A stretch of DNA of 64,000 nt from Conchocele bisecta (GCA_029237695.1 CM055268.1:57311131-57375130), one strand, 5' to 3'. Shown: positions 24,356 through 34,768, counted from the stretch's first letter. The notes: generated by a model from the letters alone, not told the origin. Numbers and translations: made by a program.

Positions 24356-25195
24356 TAACCATAGTAATGGTGTGTATATGTGGCCACAAAGCAGAGATAT
24401 GAGAAATGCGCACAAACTTACTTGGCCATTGTGACAGTAAAGACGCATTTTCTTGCTCATCTGTATGTAAAATTGAAATCCCTGTGTGATCCTCACATTT
24501 AGAATACTCAGGTCTCTATATCACTGCAATCGAATAATCGCTAGACATAGATAGTAATCATATAAGTATTTGCACCACAAATGTTGCTGTCAAATTTAAA
24601 CATAGCATTCAATCTGTGACGAGTTTCATAACTTTCACAAAATAAATTGTGATTTGCGAAAACACCGTAACTCGGCTTGCTTTCCTGTAAGAACGTCACT
24701 TGGTGCCAAATTCCTCTATTATTAATCACAATATATTCTATTCATATTATCCTTACTTGAATATGTGACATACATAGAAAACACTGAAACATTTGGATCA
24801 AAATAATAAACGTTTCGCATGATCAAACGTCATGGAATAGGCATTTGACTTGACATAATTATATCCCTATGTGACCCTCACACATTAGAACCGTATGGCA
24901 ATATGATAATGAATTACACAATTTGTATTCCTAAGAATGGTGTTTATTATATACACTACAGTGATATAACTACTTCGATAAACTGCATACGTATACATGT
25001 ATTTCTGTTTTGTCGAAAATAATAAGTTACAAATTAGGGACCATAGAAAACCCTCAAATTGTGAAAAATCTGCTAGGTTTGTGTTTTTACGAAATGTATT
25101 TTTGTACTCAGCAGTCATTTTGACATTGGGAACGACCATCAAAACTTGTGTGCCGGAAAATGTAAATAACATCAACCCAGCAGTGTGTATTAATT

Positions 25196-25560
25196 AATAA
25201 TTCCAGCACAAAAATATTTACACAATTCCCTAACATTTGATTGGCCTGTAGCAAGTCTCTGTCCAAAATTTATATCCCAGTAAACTCCCACGCCGAACTA
25301 CTTTCCGTAACTGTGAGGCGCAGTTAAAATAATTCTTAAGAAAACGGAAAATAAACACATTTTCTTGATGAATTTATTTCAAATGCTGGAATTATAAGGA
25401 ATGAATGGCCTTTTTGTTGAATTTATCGGGGATATAAACTTGGAAAAGTCGCGGGAATACTGGACGAGGCCTTCCGGCCTTCGTCCAGTATTCCCGCGAC
25501 TTTTCCAAGTTTATACCCCTATAAATTCCACAAAAAGGCCATTCATTCCTTATAATTCTA
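25196..25560. mobile_element. MITE family B
   Basis: Nearly identical to 23997-24355; centre GAGGCCTTCCGGCCTTC. Inserted in the right arm of the giant foldback. Confidence 0.92.
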
Positions 25561-26059
25561 GACTCGGGGGATGCATCCAATCAAATTGAAAGTATATTTA
25601 TCATGATCCTTGACCATGAAAACATATATCTAGACATATTACACACATTTGTATCATAATTTGTAGCAGGCGTATTGTGCTGATTATTTTACATGTCAAT
25701 AATGTTTAATGTATTCAATATATCCCGAGAACCAACAAAACCATTGTTTCGCATATGTTATGCGTGTGGTGAATCATGATGGTGTGTTCTTTTTGAAGCA
25801 GTAGTTGATATGGGTAAAAAGTGACAAACTCATTTTGCGGATCCCTATGCAACCCTCAATTTGGCAAAAATTTAGAAAACGCACAATAATGTCATATTGT
25901 ATGTCTATGTCAAACAATGGTGTTATTTTGAGAAAATGACACATCATGTCTGAAATCAACGTGTGTTTCTCTTGTACGGATAATAACTAAAAATAACTAT
26001 AGGTACAACATTGATAAATTGTGTCCGAAGAGTTATGCTTATTATGGTACCAATGGTGT

Positions 26060-26285
26060 AGGCCCTACATCAGGGGTGGGAACAGCCCTAAATCGGTAGT
26101 GGGAACAGGTGGGAACAGCCCTAAATCAGGGGTGGGAACAGCCCTAAATCAGGGGTGGGAATAGTTCCACATGTAAAAGTGCACTTCCTATGTTAAAACA
26201 CTAGTATTTTTCTGTAATTATCAGGATTCTAAAATCCTGATTTCAGGATATATCCTGAAAATTCCCAGCCCTGCTAAATGGACAT
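26060..26285. mobile_element. Family V element with GGGGTGGGAACAGCCC tandem
   Basis: CAGGGGTGGGAACAGCCCTA repeated four times at 26068-26163, ending AAATTCCCAGCCCTG (inverted end). A simpler copy at 32520-32690 lacks the tandem. Confidence 0.75.
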
Positions 26286-26308
26286 TCTATACTGGTAGTG
26301 AAGTTAAT

Positions 26309-26453
26309 AAGCCCTACTTTTTCATGACACTTCCCTTTGTTGAGGGGAATATTGTGGGTTATCAACAATATTCCCCCCAACAAGGGGACATTTATATACT
26401 ACTCATGACACTCACCTATGTCCTCTTCGGCCATCCATAGATAACTGGGTCTT
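26309..26453 (-). pseudogene. Copy of exon w19 3' edge and donor, split by a hairpin
   Basis: On the minus strand GGCCGAAGAGGACATAG|GTGAGT reproduces GGCCGAAGACGATACAG|GTGAGT of exon w19, and TCATGAC...GGGCTTATTAA matches the intron beyond that donor. A TGTTGAGGGGAATATTG hairpin (26335-26385) interrupts it. No acceptor in a suitable phase, so probably not an exon. Confidence 0.75.
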
Positions 26454-26880
26454 ATGGATTATGCAACCAGTGTAGATCCAGATCAGCCAGTGCATCTGTA
26501 CAGTCTAGAAACACCCAATCTGGATCTACATTGGTCACAAATCCCATAAGCCCAATTTCTCCAGTCACAACCACAAATATTCAATATGTGTGTTTTTCTT
26601 TATGGTATGTGAATGACCGATTTCAACCAAATTTAACCCTTTCACCCCTAAGTAACTGGAATAGATTTTCATATGTTCATTTTGCAACCAATCCAATCAT
26701 CAAAAAGTGATTTTCAGACTAATCCATTTATGAAAAGGGGGTGTTTTTGTCCCAAAAAATATGCAAATTACTTGTCAAAAGTGCAGATCCTAATGAGACG
26801 GCTCGTCACGAGCCGGCTCATCTGGATCTACACTATTTGCTAATACCACTTTACAGGCCTGTGGTGTTAAAAGGGTTAAC
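26430..26880. repeat. Family J (to 26575) and family K (26636-26880)
   Basis: J: CTTATGGATTATGCAACCAG...CCCAATTTCTCCAGTCACAA. K: CCCTTTCACCCCTAAGTAAC...AGACGGCTCGTCACGAGCCG...GGTGTTAAAAGGGTTAA. Confidence 0.8.
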
Positions 26881-26934
26881 TTATCAAATCCATGGTATAT
26901 TTTCTAATAAGCCCCATTTTATCACGACACTCAC

Positions 26935-27057
26935 CTGTATCGTCTTCGGCCATGAGGTCGGTCTTGCTGTCCACACGTCCACCTCGGCGACCAAACAGAG
27001 ATAATTTCTTCTTCCTGCGAAAACTCAGTCTCGATACCGACCTGGGGACCCGACCAC
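26935..27057 (-). CDS. ABCA1-like: ABCA1-like exon w19: basic linker
   Basis: 123 nt, acceptor TTTCTAG|GT, donor ACAG|GTGAGT. Encodes a strongly basic stretch, RVPRSVSRLSFRRKKKLSLF, then GRRGGRV and SKTDLMAEDDT. Ser within RRKKKLSLF sits in a basophilic-kinase-like context; the equivalent vertebrate linker is known to be phosphorylated, but that role here is inference. Similarity at residue level is low apart from 'R-TDL', so identity rests on phase and position. A copy of its 3' edge and donor lies about 500 bp downstream. Confidence 0.85.
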
Positions 27058-27063
27058 CTAGAA

Positions 27064-27270
27064 AATGAAATGTGGCTGTGACTGGAGAAATGGGGCTTAT
27101 GGATTTTGCGATCAGTGCAGATCCCGATCAGCCTGTGCATCCGCACAGTCTGATCGGGATCTGCACTGTTCACCATTCCATCAATGAAGCAAGCTAGCAA
27201 GTTATCAGGCTACTGGTGTTATTTCATCGGGAACTGCACTGGTCACAAAACCCATTAGCCCTATTTCTCC
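27064..27270. repeat. Family J repeat
   Basis: GTGGCTGTGACTGGAGAAAT starts 7 bp upstream of exon w19's acceptor; GATCAGCCTGTGCATCCGCA / GCACAGTCTGATCGGGATC core. Confidence 0.82.
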
Positions 27271-27413
27271 AGTCACAAATATAGACGGTATTGAAGCCCA
27301 GTGGTCTGACCATTATACCACAACCTTAGATAGGGGACTGGACCAACAACCTCTAGTCCGGTCTCCAACTACTACATCAGAACCCTACGGTGACGACTAA
27401 ACCCAACAACCTC

Positions 27414-27658
27414 TGGGGGCCGTTTCACTAAGCTTCGTACAACTAAAATGTTTGTAAGTGCAAACTTATGACAGTCTGTAAATTTCACATTAACAATGTT
27501 TTCTTGGAAACAATTATTGGAATTACATTTATTGAGCATAGGCTGCATATGCAGCCTATGCTCAATAAATGTAATTCCATCAACTGAAATTTCCAGACGA
27601 TTATAAATTTGCACTTACGAACATTTTAGTCGTACAAAGTTTAGTGAAACGCGCCCCA
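27414..27658. mobile_element. MITE family A
   Basis: GGGGGCCGTTTCACTAAGC...GTTTAGTGAAACGCGCCCC; perfect CATAGGCTGCATATGCAGCC centre. Followed at 27660-27700 by a tRNA-like SINE fragment (minus: TGGTCTAGTGGTTAAAG). Confidence 0.92.
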
Positions 27659-27715
27659 TGTCTGCAAGTTCAACATGCTTTAACCACTAGACCATCTGTA
27701 CACATATATACTCAC

Positions 27716-27800
27716 CATCGGATATTTCCTCCAACTTGGACCGTTTCTTCTCGTCTGTGGGTTCATCCAGCCCCGTCTCCTCCGTCACCTTCAGGAATAC
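27716..27800 (-). CDS. ABCA1-like: ABCA1-like exon w18: FLKV segment of linker
   Basis: 85 nt, acceptor TTTGCAG before VFLKVTEETGLDEP, donor GATG|GTGAGT. It matches the 'EIFLKVAEESG' segment closing NBD1 and starting the regulatory linker. The second half (TDEKKRSKLEEISD) is charged. Phase 0 start, phase 1 end, both matching neighbours. Confidence 0.95.
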
Positions 27801-27809
27801 CTGCAAATT

Positions 27810-28065
27810 GATTGATTGATCGACTGGTTGGTTGACTGATTGATTGGTTGTGTTGGTAGATTTATTGATTGGTTGATAGGTTGCCTGATTGATTGATTGA
27901 TTGGCATGATAGATTGACTGATGAATGGATGGATGGTTGATTGATTGGTGTTTAACGGCCTATCAACAGCTAAGGTCATATAAGACCATGGGATGGATCC
28001 TTGTCTCATGGCCGCAACTATCACAGGCTTTTGGATCAATTCCTAGACTCCTGCAGTGATTAAAT
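27810..28065. repeat. (TTGA/TTGG)n and SINE-like fragment
   Basis: TTGATTGATTGATCG-type run at 27808-27950, then GGTGTTTAACGGCCTATCAA. Confidence 0.8.
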
Positions 28066-28085
28066 ATTAATCTCAATGATCTACA

Positions 28086-28612
28086 ATAATTCCAGCACAA
28101 AACTATTTACACAATTCCCTAACATTTGATTGGCCCGTAGCAAGTCTCTGTCCAAAATTTATATCCGAGTAAACTCCCATGCCGAACTACTTTCCATAAC
28201 CGTGAGGCGCAGTTAAAATAATTCTTAAGAAAACGGAAAATAAACACATTTTCTTGATGAATTTATTTCAAATGCTAGAATTATAAGGAATGAATGGCCT
28301 TTTTGTGGAATTTATCGGGGATATAAACTTGGAAAAGTCACGGGAATACTGGACGAGGTCTTCCGGCCTTCGTCCAGTATTCCCGCGACTTTTCCAAGTT
28401 CATACCCCGATAAATTCAACAAAAAGGCCATACATTCCTATAATAAACTTGGAAAAGTCGCGGGATTACTGGACGAGGCCTTCCGGCCTTCATCCAGTAT
28501 TCCCGCGACTTTTCCAAGTTTATACCCCGATACATTCCACAAAAAGGCCATTCATTCCTATAATGTCTCTAAACCGGACACCCTGGGGACCTCAAATAAA
28601 CCGAATAAACTG
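28086..28612. mobile_element. MITE family B with duplicated palindrome, then family T fragment
   Basis: The GTCGCGGGAATACTGGACG palindrome occurs twice in tandem (28325-28420 and 28441-28540). 28566-28612 (CTCTAAACCGGACACCCTGG) is a fragment of family T and ends beside exon w17's donor. Confidence 0.88.
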
Positions 28613-28639
28613 ACCAATCCACAAATTTCTTCTACCCAC

Positions 28640-28847
28640 CTCTTCGAGACTGGTGTCCGATATACCGAAGCTGGATATCCCCAGGTTCCTGTGATTGGTC
28701 TCCAGTGCCTGGAATAGCTCCTGGAACCTGCCCTCGTGGGCGGCGTCGTCCGGTAGCTGGTAGGACAGTTCCGTCATGTTGTCTTCCACCATCGCGCACT
28801 CCCAACAAACTTCTGGATAAACGCCGTCACTTTCTTCACCGACAATC
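28640..28847 (-). CDS. ABCA1-like: ABCA1-like exon w17: linker regulatory helix, one-base frameshift
   Basis: Acceptor AATCTTCCAG|GA, then LSVKKVTAFIQKFVGSAR aligns with the ABCA1 helix 'LIRKHVSEAR'. After one missing base near 28792 (GCGCG then ATGG) the frame continues MVEDNMTELSYQLPDDAAHE, FQELFQALE and LGISSFGISDTSLEE, a hallmark before the FLKV segment. Donor GAG|GTGGGT. Without the missing base the length fits phases on both sides. Diverged tandem copies of its acceptor and first 30 nt lie upstream at 28908-29060. Confidence 0.92.
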
Positions 28848-29060
28848 CTGGAAGATTGATGGAGATATTGACTTGGTATCATTTCAAAGAAGGAAAACAA
28901 AGGGAGGTAAAGGCCGTCACTTTCTTCACTGACAATCCTGAAGATTGATGGAAATATTGACCTGGTATCATTTCAAGGAAAACAAATGGAAAAATACCAT
29001 CACTGTCTTTACTAGCAATCCTGTAGAATACACCCACACACCCAGATACAAAAATCATTT
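28848..29060 (-). repeat. Tandem copies of exon w17 acceptor and 5' edge
   Basis: The block of exon w17 start plus upstream intron (minus: CATCAATCTTCCAG|GATTGTCGGTGAAGAAAGTG) recurs at 28908-28985 (AATCTTCAG|GATTGTCAGTG) and 28988-29036 (TTCTACAG|GATTGCTAGTAAAG). A weaker piece may lie at 29195-29250. Confidence 0.8.
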
Positions 29061-29287
29061 CACAACCTATCTAGGAAGGAAAGGGTGGGTGTGCAAAGAA
29101 CATTGTTTATAAATGCTCTTTAATAGTTGTTTCACTGAAACAATCATACAATATTGATGGACATACTGAAAATAATTCTGAATAATAAACAACATGACTT
29201 GCTTCACTGATACTCTTACAAGATTGACGAACATACAGCTGTAAGTGCAATATTTGATTCATAAAATGCCTATCTATATACATGTAT

Positions 29288-29526
29288 GTGGCTGTGACTG
29301 CAGAAATGAGGCTTATGTCATTTCTGACTAGTGTAGCTCCTGGGCAAATAGCACATTCCTGTATCCTGGTAACGATTTATATTGCTTGTTAGAAGCTTGA
29401 CAGGTGTTTCATTGATGGAATGGCAAACAGTACAGATCCTGATAAGACTGTGCGGATGCACAGGCTGATCTGGATCTACACTGGTTGCAAAACTCATAAT
29501 CCCCATTTCGCCAGTCACAACCACAT
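29288..29526. repeat. Family J repeat
   Basis: GTGGCTGTGACTGCAGAAAT...CCCATTTCGCCAGTCACAAC, with CAGATCCTGATAAGACTGTG core. Confidence 0.82.
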
Positions 29527-29572
29527 ATTAAAGAAAGTGAGGTATTCCTTGAATTCATACACTATTACATAC

Positions 29573-29672
29573 CCATGCTGGCTCCCTCCCTGGGTGGGGT
29601 GGGAGGGTCACTGTCAGATTTACTGTCGGCGTATCCCTCGTCATCGTTTTCATTCTCATTTAATACAACCGG
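29573..29672 (-). CDS. ABCA1-like: ABCA1-like exon w16: acidic cytoplasmic linker
   Basis: 100 nt, acceptor ATTTCAG before PVVLNENENDDEGYADSKSD, donor ATGG|GTATGT. Only one of its three frames is open. The residues are highly acidic with an SDSDPPTPP tail, matching in character the poorly conserved Ser/Asp-rich linker after ABCA1 NBD1. It joins w17 in perfect phase (G + GA = Gly). The upstream junction is off by one base, so either w15 carries another indel or a small exon between 29680 and 30470 was missed; I scanned that interval and saw none. Confidence 0.7.
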
Positions 29673-29699
29673 CTGAAATAGATAGATTGATTTAATGGG

Positions 29700-30246
29700 G
29701 TTTTACGTCCATTTAACAAAACAGTCACATACAAATGGAGGCTAAAATGGAAGATTTCCAGATTTCACACTGGATTTCTGGCCATTAGTTATATATATAG
29801 GGCAGAATATGATATTTCTTCTTAATTGCAAAGGATTTTTTTTTTCTTCAAAACTGGCTTTGAATATCACCAATATATATTGTAAATGATAAATGACCCA
29901 CATCGAAGGTCGATAAAAATACAGATCACACATAGAATTAAATTTCTGATATTACAGTAAACTTTCAACATTGTTTGTGGAAATTATATTTCTTAAATCA
30001 ATATCGTCAAAACACAGATATGTGGTAACGGAGAAAATCTCATAAACTGACAAAACATTACAGAGGTCGGCCGAAGCTTGGACAAAAAAACCCAGTAAAT
30101 TTGGTTGGTCAAGGCGGATGTGTGCAGTCTAGGCCAACCAAACTACTTGATTTTGTATAATAGCACAGTGGCATATACAGCTATAAGAGACAGTGCGAAT
30201 GAATTGAACATTGAACAACAAGCCTTAGAATTCCTACATGTTTCTT
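29700..30246. other. Intron between w16 and w15, no exon seen
   Basis: Searched for the missing phase-correcting exon. Sequence is AT-rich. Only a GGTTGGTCAAGGC / GGCCAACCAAACTACT weak inverted pair (30100-30145) stands out. No conserved coding segment. Confidence 0.5.
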
Positions 30247-30329
30247 TCCTATGTATTTTTTTGTACTTACGTTAACACCGACCAGCATCCGTACGCTTGT
30301 CACAGACATTGGTCGACTCGGGATCACCA
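30247..30329 (-). pseudogene. Copy of exon w15 3' edge and donor
   Basis: Minus-strand ATCCCGAGTCGACCAATGTC...GGTGTTAAC|GTAAGT parallels ATCCCCAGTAGACCAATGTC...CGATGTCCAG|GTAAGG of exon w15 and continues into the downstream intron (AAAAATACATAG). It is one base shorter, so its donor would leave phase 0, the phase exon w16 needs. Confidence 0.8.
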
Positions 30330-30475
30330 CCCATCCACACTTAGTAGATAGAATATATAGGGAGTGTATGTTTATATCAAGCTTATCAGACTCCGGCTTG
30401 GAAACGGCAAGCCTCGGAATTCCGACTCGTTTCCTAGCCTTGCCTGATGTTTTCTATGTATTTTTAAGGCCTTAC

Positions 30476-30736
30476 CTGGACATCGACCAGCGTCCGTTAT
30501 GCTTGCCGCAGACATTGGTCTACTGGGGATCTCCTCGAGCTGCTTCTTCAGTTCCTCATCCTCGTCAATGTCAACATCACTGCGCACCAAGGTCAGGTAG
30601 TAGCCGCTTCCATACTTGTTCTTCAGGAACAGACTTGAGCCCACACAGCAGAGTCGGCCCTGGGAGTTATAGCTATCGGTCTCCCAGTACGTCGGCCTCA
30701 ATCCATGTGGTTGTGTAGACAGGATTATTGTGCGTC
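30476..30736 (-). CDS. ABCA1-like: ABCA1-like exon w15: NBD1 H-loop, with four small indels
   Basis: The acceptor CTTTAAG|GA completes Gly, then RTIILS leads to the H-loop motif [13 protein letters not shown] and [28 protein letters not shown] and a variable acidic tail. Compared with family and array copies, the stretch 30655-30720 has two one-base insertions (ACACAACC, GGATTGAG) and two one-base deletions (before ATAGC and within ATAACTCC). These cancel overall but scramble about 20 codons. The upstream 140-bp array copies keep the correct frame, so consensus error is plausible. The donor CCAG|GTAAGG leaves phase 1, but w16 needs phase 0. Confidence 0.88.
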
Positions 30737-32065
30737 CTTAAAGTATACGAGATGGATTATATATATATATGGACAGGAACCACACAACAGTCGGCCCTGG
30801 GAGATTATAGCATACGGTCTCCCAGTACGTCTGCCTCATCCATGTGGTGTGTAGACAGGATTATTGTGCGTCCTTAAAGTATACAAGATGGATTATATAG
30901 AGATCTATAGGACAGGAGCCACACAGCAGTCAGACCTGGGAGATTATAGCTATACGGTCTCCCAGTACGTTCTGCCTCATCATGTGGTGTGTAGACAATA
31001 TTATTGTACGTCCTTAAAGTATACGAGATGGATTATATGATCTATAGGACAGGAACCACACAACAGTCGGCCATGGGAGATTATAGCTATACGGTCTCCC
31101 AGTACGTCGGCCTCTATCCATGTGGTGTGTAGACTGGATTATTGTGCGTCCTTAAAGTATACGAGATGGATTATATAGAGATCTATAGGACAGGAGCCAC
31201 ACAACAGTCGGCCCTGGGAGATTATAGCTATACGGTCCCTCCCGTACGTCGGCCTCATCCATGTGGTGTGTAGACAATATTATTGTACGTCCTTAAAGTA
31301 TACGAGATGGATTATATAGAGATCTATAGGACAGGAGCCACACAGCAGTCAGACCTGGGAGATTATAGCTATACGGTCTCCCAGTACGTCTGCCTCATCC
31401 ATGTGGTGTGTAGACAATATTATTGTACGTCCTTAAAGTATACGAGATGGATTATATAGATCTATAGGACAGGAACCACACAACAGTCGGCCCTGGGAGA
31501 TTATAGCTATACGGTCTCCCAGTACGTCGGCCTCATCCATGTGGTGTGTAGACTGGATTATTGTGCGTCCTTAAAGTATACGAGATGGATTATATAGAGA
31601 TCTATAGGACAGGAGCCACACAACAGTCGGCCCTGGGAGATTATAGCTATACGGTCTCCCAGTACGTCGGCCTCATCCATGTGGTGTGTAGACAATATTA
31701 TTGTACGTCCTTAAAGTATACGAGATGGATTATATAGATCTATAGGACAGGAACCACACAACAGTCGGCCCTGGGAGATTATAGCTATACGGTCTCCCAG
31801 TACGTCGGCCTCATCCATGTGGTGTGTAGACTGGATTATTGTACATCCTGAAAGTATAGGAGATGGATTTATAGGGATCTATAGGACAGGAGCCATACAG
31901 CAGTCGGCCCTGGGAGATTATAGCTATATGGTCTCCGAGTACGACGGCCTCATCCATGTGGTGTGTAGACTGGATTATTGTACATCTGAAAGGTATAGGA
32001 GATGAATTTATATGGGATCTATAGGACAGGAGCCACACAGCAGTCTGCCCTGGGAGATTAAAGTA
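30737..32065 (-). repeat. 140-bp tandem array built on exon w15 acceptor and H-loop codons
   Basis: About ten units. Each carries, on the minus strand, TATACTTTAAG|GACG..CAATA, codons for the H-loop motif [13 protein letters not shown] and IAIISQGRL, then CCTATAGATC linker sequence. Two unit types, CAGTCTACAC and TATTGTCTACAC, partly alternate, giving some 280-bp periodicity. Most units keep the frame that the exon itself has lost. Confidence 0.95.
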
Positions 32066-32079
32066 CGTCCTGAAAATAT

Positions 32080-33200
32080 AGGAGAGGCTCGAGGCTTGAT
32101 ATCAAAAGACATATTTTAGCTTGGTATTCTCTGTGTAATAGGTGAAATTAGCCTATCAATGGCGAGCCTCGGAATTCCTGTATTTGCCTAGCCTCGCCTG
32201 GTAATCTTGATGTATGTGGCTATAACTGAATAAATAGGGCTAATGGGTTTTGCAACCTATGTAGATTGAGATCAGCCTGGGCCCGATTGCTCAAAGCTTC
32301 TGTAGCATTGCTAAGGATTTAACAGTTTGTTAAGCTAACAGAGGTTTTGAGCAACCGAGCCCTGGTCACCATTCCATTAATGAAACACTAGTCATGCTTC
32401 TAACAAGCAATATAAATCGCTATCAGGCTACAGGAGTGAGCTATTTGATCAAATCTACACTGGTCGCAAATCTCATAAGCTCCATTTCTCCATTCACAGT
32501 CACATATAAGTCATTAGCCTGACATTATAGGGGTGGGAACAGTTTCAAATGCCAAATCCTGAAAATGGCTAAACAAACATATTTTTGCAGTGTGTTTCCC
32601 GGCCATGTTATTATTTTTCTGCAATTATCAGGAACCTCTAATCCTAAATCATAATATAGCCTGAAAATTCCTACCCCTGATTAGCTATTTATGTGTGGAT
32701 GTGACTGGAGAAATGGGGCTTATGTGGTTTGTGACAGTGTAGCTCCTGATCAAATACCACACACATGTAGACTGATAACAATCTATATTACTTGTTAGAA
32801 GGATGCCAATGGAATGTCGAATAGTGCAGATCCTGATCAGGGTGTGGATGCACAGGCTGATTTTGATCTACACTGGTCGTAAAACCCATAGACCCTATTT
32901 CTCCAGTCACATATATCCAGGGCCCGGTTGTTCAAAACATCAGTTAGCTTAACGGACTGTTAAATCCTTAACGGACTGTTAAATCCTTAACTGAATGGTT
33001 AAAATCTCTGTTAAAACAGAGATTTTAACCATTCAGTTAAGGATTTAACAGTCCGTAAAAGCTAACGGATATTTTGAACAACCGGGCCCTGATTATTAGG
33101 TGAGGATAGGAAACTGCAGGAATTCGCTAACGGATGTTTTGAACAACCGGGCCCTGATTATTAGGTGAGGATAGGAAACTGCAGGAATTCCGAGGCTCAC
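32080..33200. repeat. Cluster of families W, J, V, J and P
   Basis: W remnants 32085-32210 (GGCTTGATATCAAAAGACAT...CCTCGGAATTCC). J at 32205-32515, interrupted at 32278-32365 by a P-like piece (GGGCCCGATTGCTCAAAGC). V at 32520-32690. J at 32695-32920. P at 32925-33175: GGGCCCGGTTGTTCAAAAC, TTAACGGACTGTTAAATCC hairpin, partly duplicated right end. Confidence 0.75.
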
Positions 33201-33214
33201 CATTGATAGACTAC

Positions 33215-33695
33215 TGTCTGTTCCACGTTTTGCTGCCGACGAACTTTTGGCTATTAAACACATTAAACCTGAAAAATATTTAAAAGTAAGTACTTTTTTA
33301 TCAATAACAAAAAAGTAACCCTCCGCAAAAATTTTATTTGATGAAATTCCATCAAATATTGATTTTTTTATTGCGAAAAAAAGATTTTCCTGGGGGCTAA
33401 ATATAGATTTTTTTAAAATAACTTTATTTGTGGACCGATTTTCAAAATGTAACTTTTGTTTTCTTAGTTACATCATTTTCAAGCTATCTCGCCAGGTTTC
33501 GGAGCCAATTTCCCAAATGTTTTGGAAATTGACTCCCCATGTTAAATTTCCATAGGAAAATCATTTTTTTGCAATAAAATCTTTCATCAAATAATTTTTT
33601 TAGGGGAGGGTGACTTTTTTGTACTTTTAAATATTTTTTAGATTTAATGTGTTTAATAGCCAAAAGTTCGTTGACAGCAAAACATGGAACAGACA
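33215..33695. mobile_element. Family R inverted repeat
   Basis: ACTGTCTGTTCCACGTTTTG and CAAAACATGGAACAGACAGT ends; inner TTTTTATTTGATGAAATT / ATCAAATAATTTTTTTAGG. About 480 bp. 33700-34030 shows only a family-W piece (TCAAGTTTATCAGGCTCGGC). Confidence 0.85.
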
Positions 33696-34033
33696 GTAAT
33701 TCCAACAATAAAACATAGAAGACACTCTATTCCATCGTCCGCTGAAGTGACTAAGAGGTCATCAATTTAAATTATACAAGGTTGGCTTCCCTTCAGATAT
33801 TAGGAGAAAAAAAATTCAAATCGGGTAGTCTCTTCATGGAATAAAGTTCATGAAACGTAGGTTCTGCATCAAGTGGAGAGACTTTGAAGACAAACACGTG
33901 AGTCACGCTTAAAGAACCAAGTAACTAAGTAAATACCAGGCTTTTGATATCAAGTTTATCAGGCTCGGCTAGGAAACACATTCCGAGGCGAGTCCAATGT
34001 CACGACCAGATTTGCCCCTGTGCCAAGTCGTAC

Positions 34034-34171
34034 CTTTCTTCAGTTTCAGTAGAAGCTGCCAGATGGCGCGTCGGGCGTACGGGTCGATTCCCGCCGTCGG
34101 TTCATCCAGGATCACCGTGTTCGAGTCGCCCACAAACGCTATGGCAACGGACAACTTCCGCTTCATGCCAC
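34034..34171 (-). CDS. ABCA1-like: ABCA1-like exon w14: NBD1 signature, Walker B, D-loop
   Basis: 138 nt, acceptor GTGTAG|GT, donor AAAG|GTACGA. Encodes [17 protein letters not shown], then [18 protein letters not shown], i.e. Walker B ILDEP with catalytic Glu followed by the D-loop, and ends [11 protein letters not shown]. All catalytic residues are present. The following intron (32065-34033) separates it from the 140-bp array built on the next exon. Confidence 0.98.
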
Positions 34172-34214
34172 CTACACAGGAAGATTGATGGATCATCAAC
34201 TAGCATTTGGGCAT

Positions 34215-34768
34215 TTTAACTCTTTGCATGCTGGGAAACTTGTGGGCTATAAATAGTTCAAAACTAGCGGACAAGAATTCATCATATTTTCTTGTATTTC
34301 TCACTGTAAATATCATGAATATGTCTTGGAATTTCATTAGAATTGAGTCCTGAGGACTCAATTCTAATGAAATTTCAAGACATATTTACAGAGAGAAATG
34401 AAACATATACATGTACTCCTAATTCGTTTTGCGGATATTTTCGCCGCTAGCATGCAAAGAGTTAAGGCATATTTCAGCAATTATGTCAACACCGAAAAAG
34501 ATAAAATGCATGTAGTAAAATTAAAATGTTCAAAGAAGGCTTTGAACATGTCAGTCAACTTTTTAAAATTAAATGTAGGTATTGTAGGCACAGCTCTAGT
34601 TAAGCTGCGTAATTTGTTCAACTTTGTGGGAAATTTTGTTATTTCTCCACCAAAAATGGCAAGTTGGGAGTGCTTTAGAATTGTCTCATTGAGACGATTC
34701 TAAAGCACTCCCAACTTGCCATTTTTGATGGAGAAATAAGAAAATACGCACCTTAACTGGAGCTCTGA
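34215..34768. mobile_element. Family E (34215-34467) and family H (34588-34768)
   Basis: E as at 20386. H: AGCTCTAGTTAAGCTGCGTA...hairpin GGGAGTGCTTTAGAATTGTC / GACGATTCTAAAGCACTCCC...CACCTTAACTGGAGCTCTGA. Confidence 0.88.

Larger units (their letters stand above)
17288..25990. mobile_element. Approximately 8.7-kb giant foldback filling the w19-w20 intron
   Basis: Blocks of 17290-20360 recur in inverted orientation in 24360-25990. Examples: CATTTTCTAAAATTTAATAACACC with GGTGTTATTTTGAGAAAATG; 19855-20060 with 24835-25015; GAGGAATTTGGCAC at 20177 with GTGCCAAATTCCTC at 24696. A block of the right arm is also duplicated at 23150-23880. The centre (20650-22870) is not palindromic. No transposase ORF found. 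Confidence 0.7.

Noticed and set aside
26426..26453. Alternative microexon duplicating the end of exon w19
   Set aside because: The nearest upstream AG gives 29 nt, which shifts the frame, and the copy is split from its intron by a hairpin; treated as a duplicated fragment.
30251..30718. 155-residue plus-strand open frame
   Set aside because: It is antisense to exon w15 and its duplicated edge; the minus strand carries the ABC motifs.
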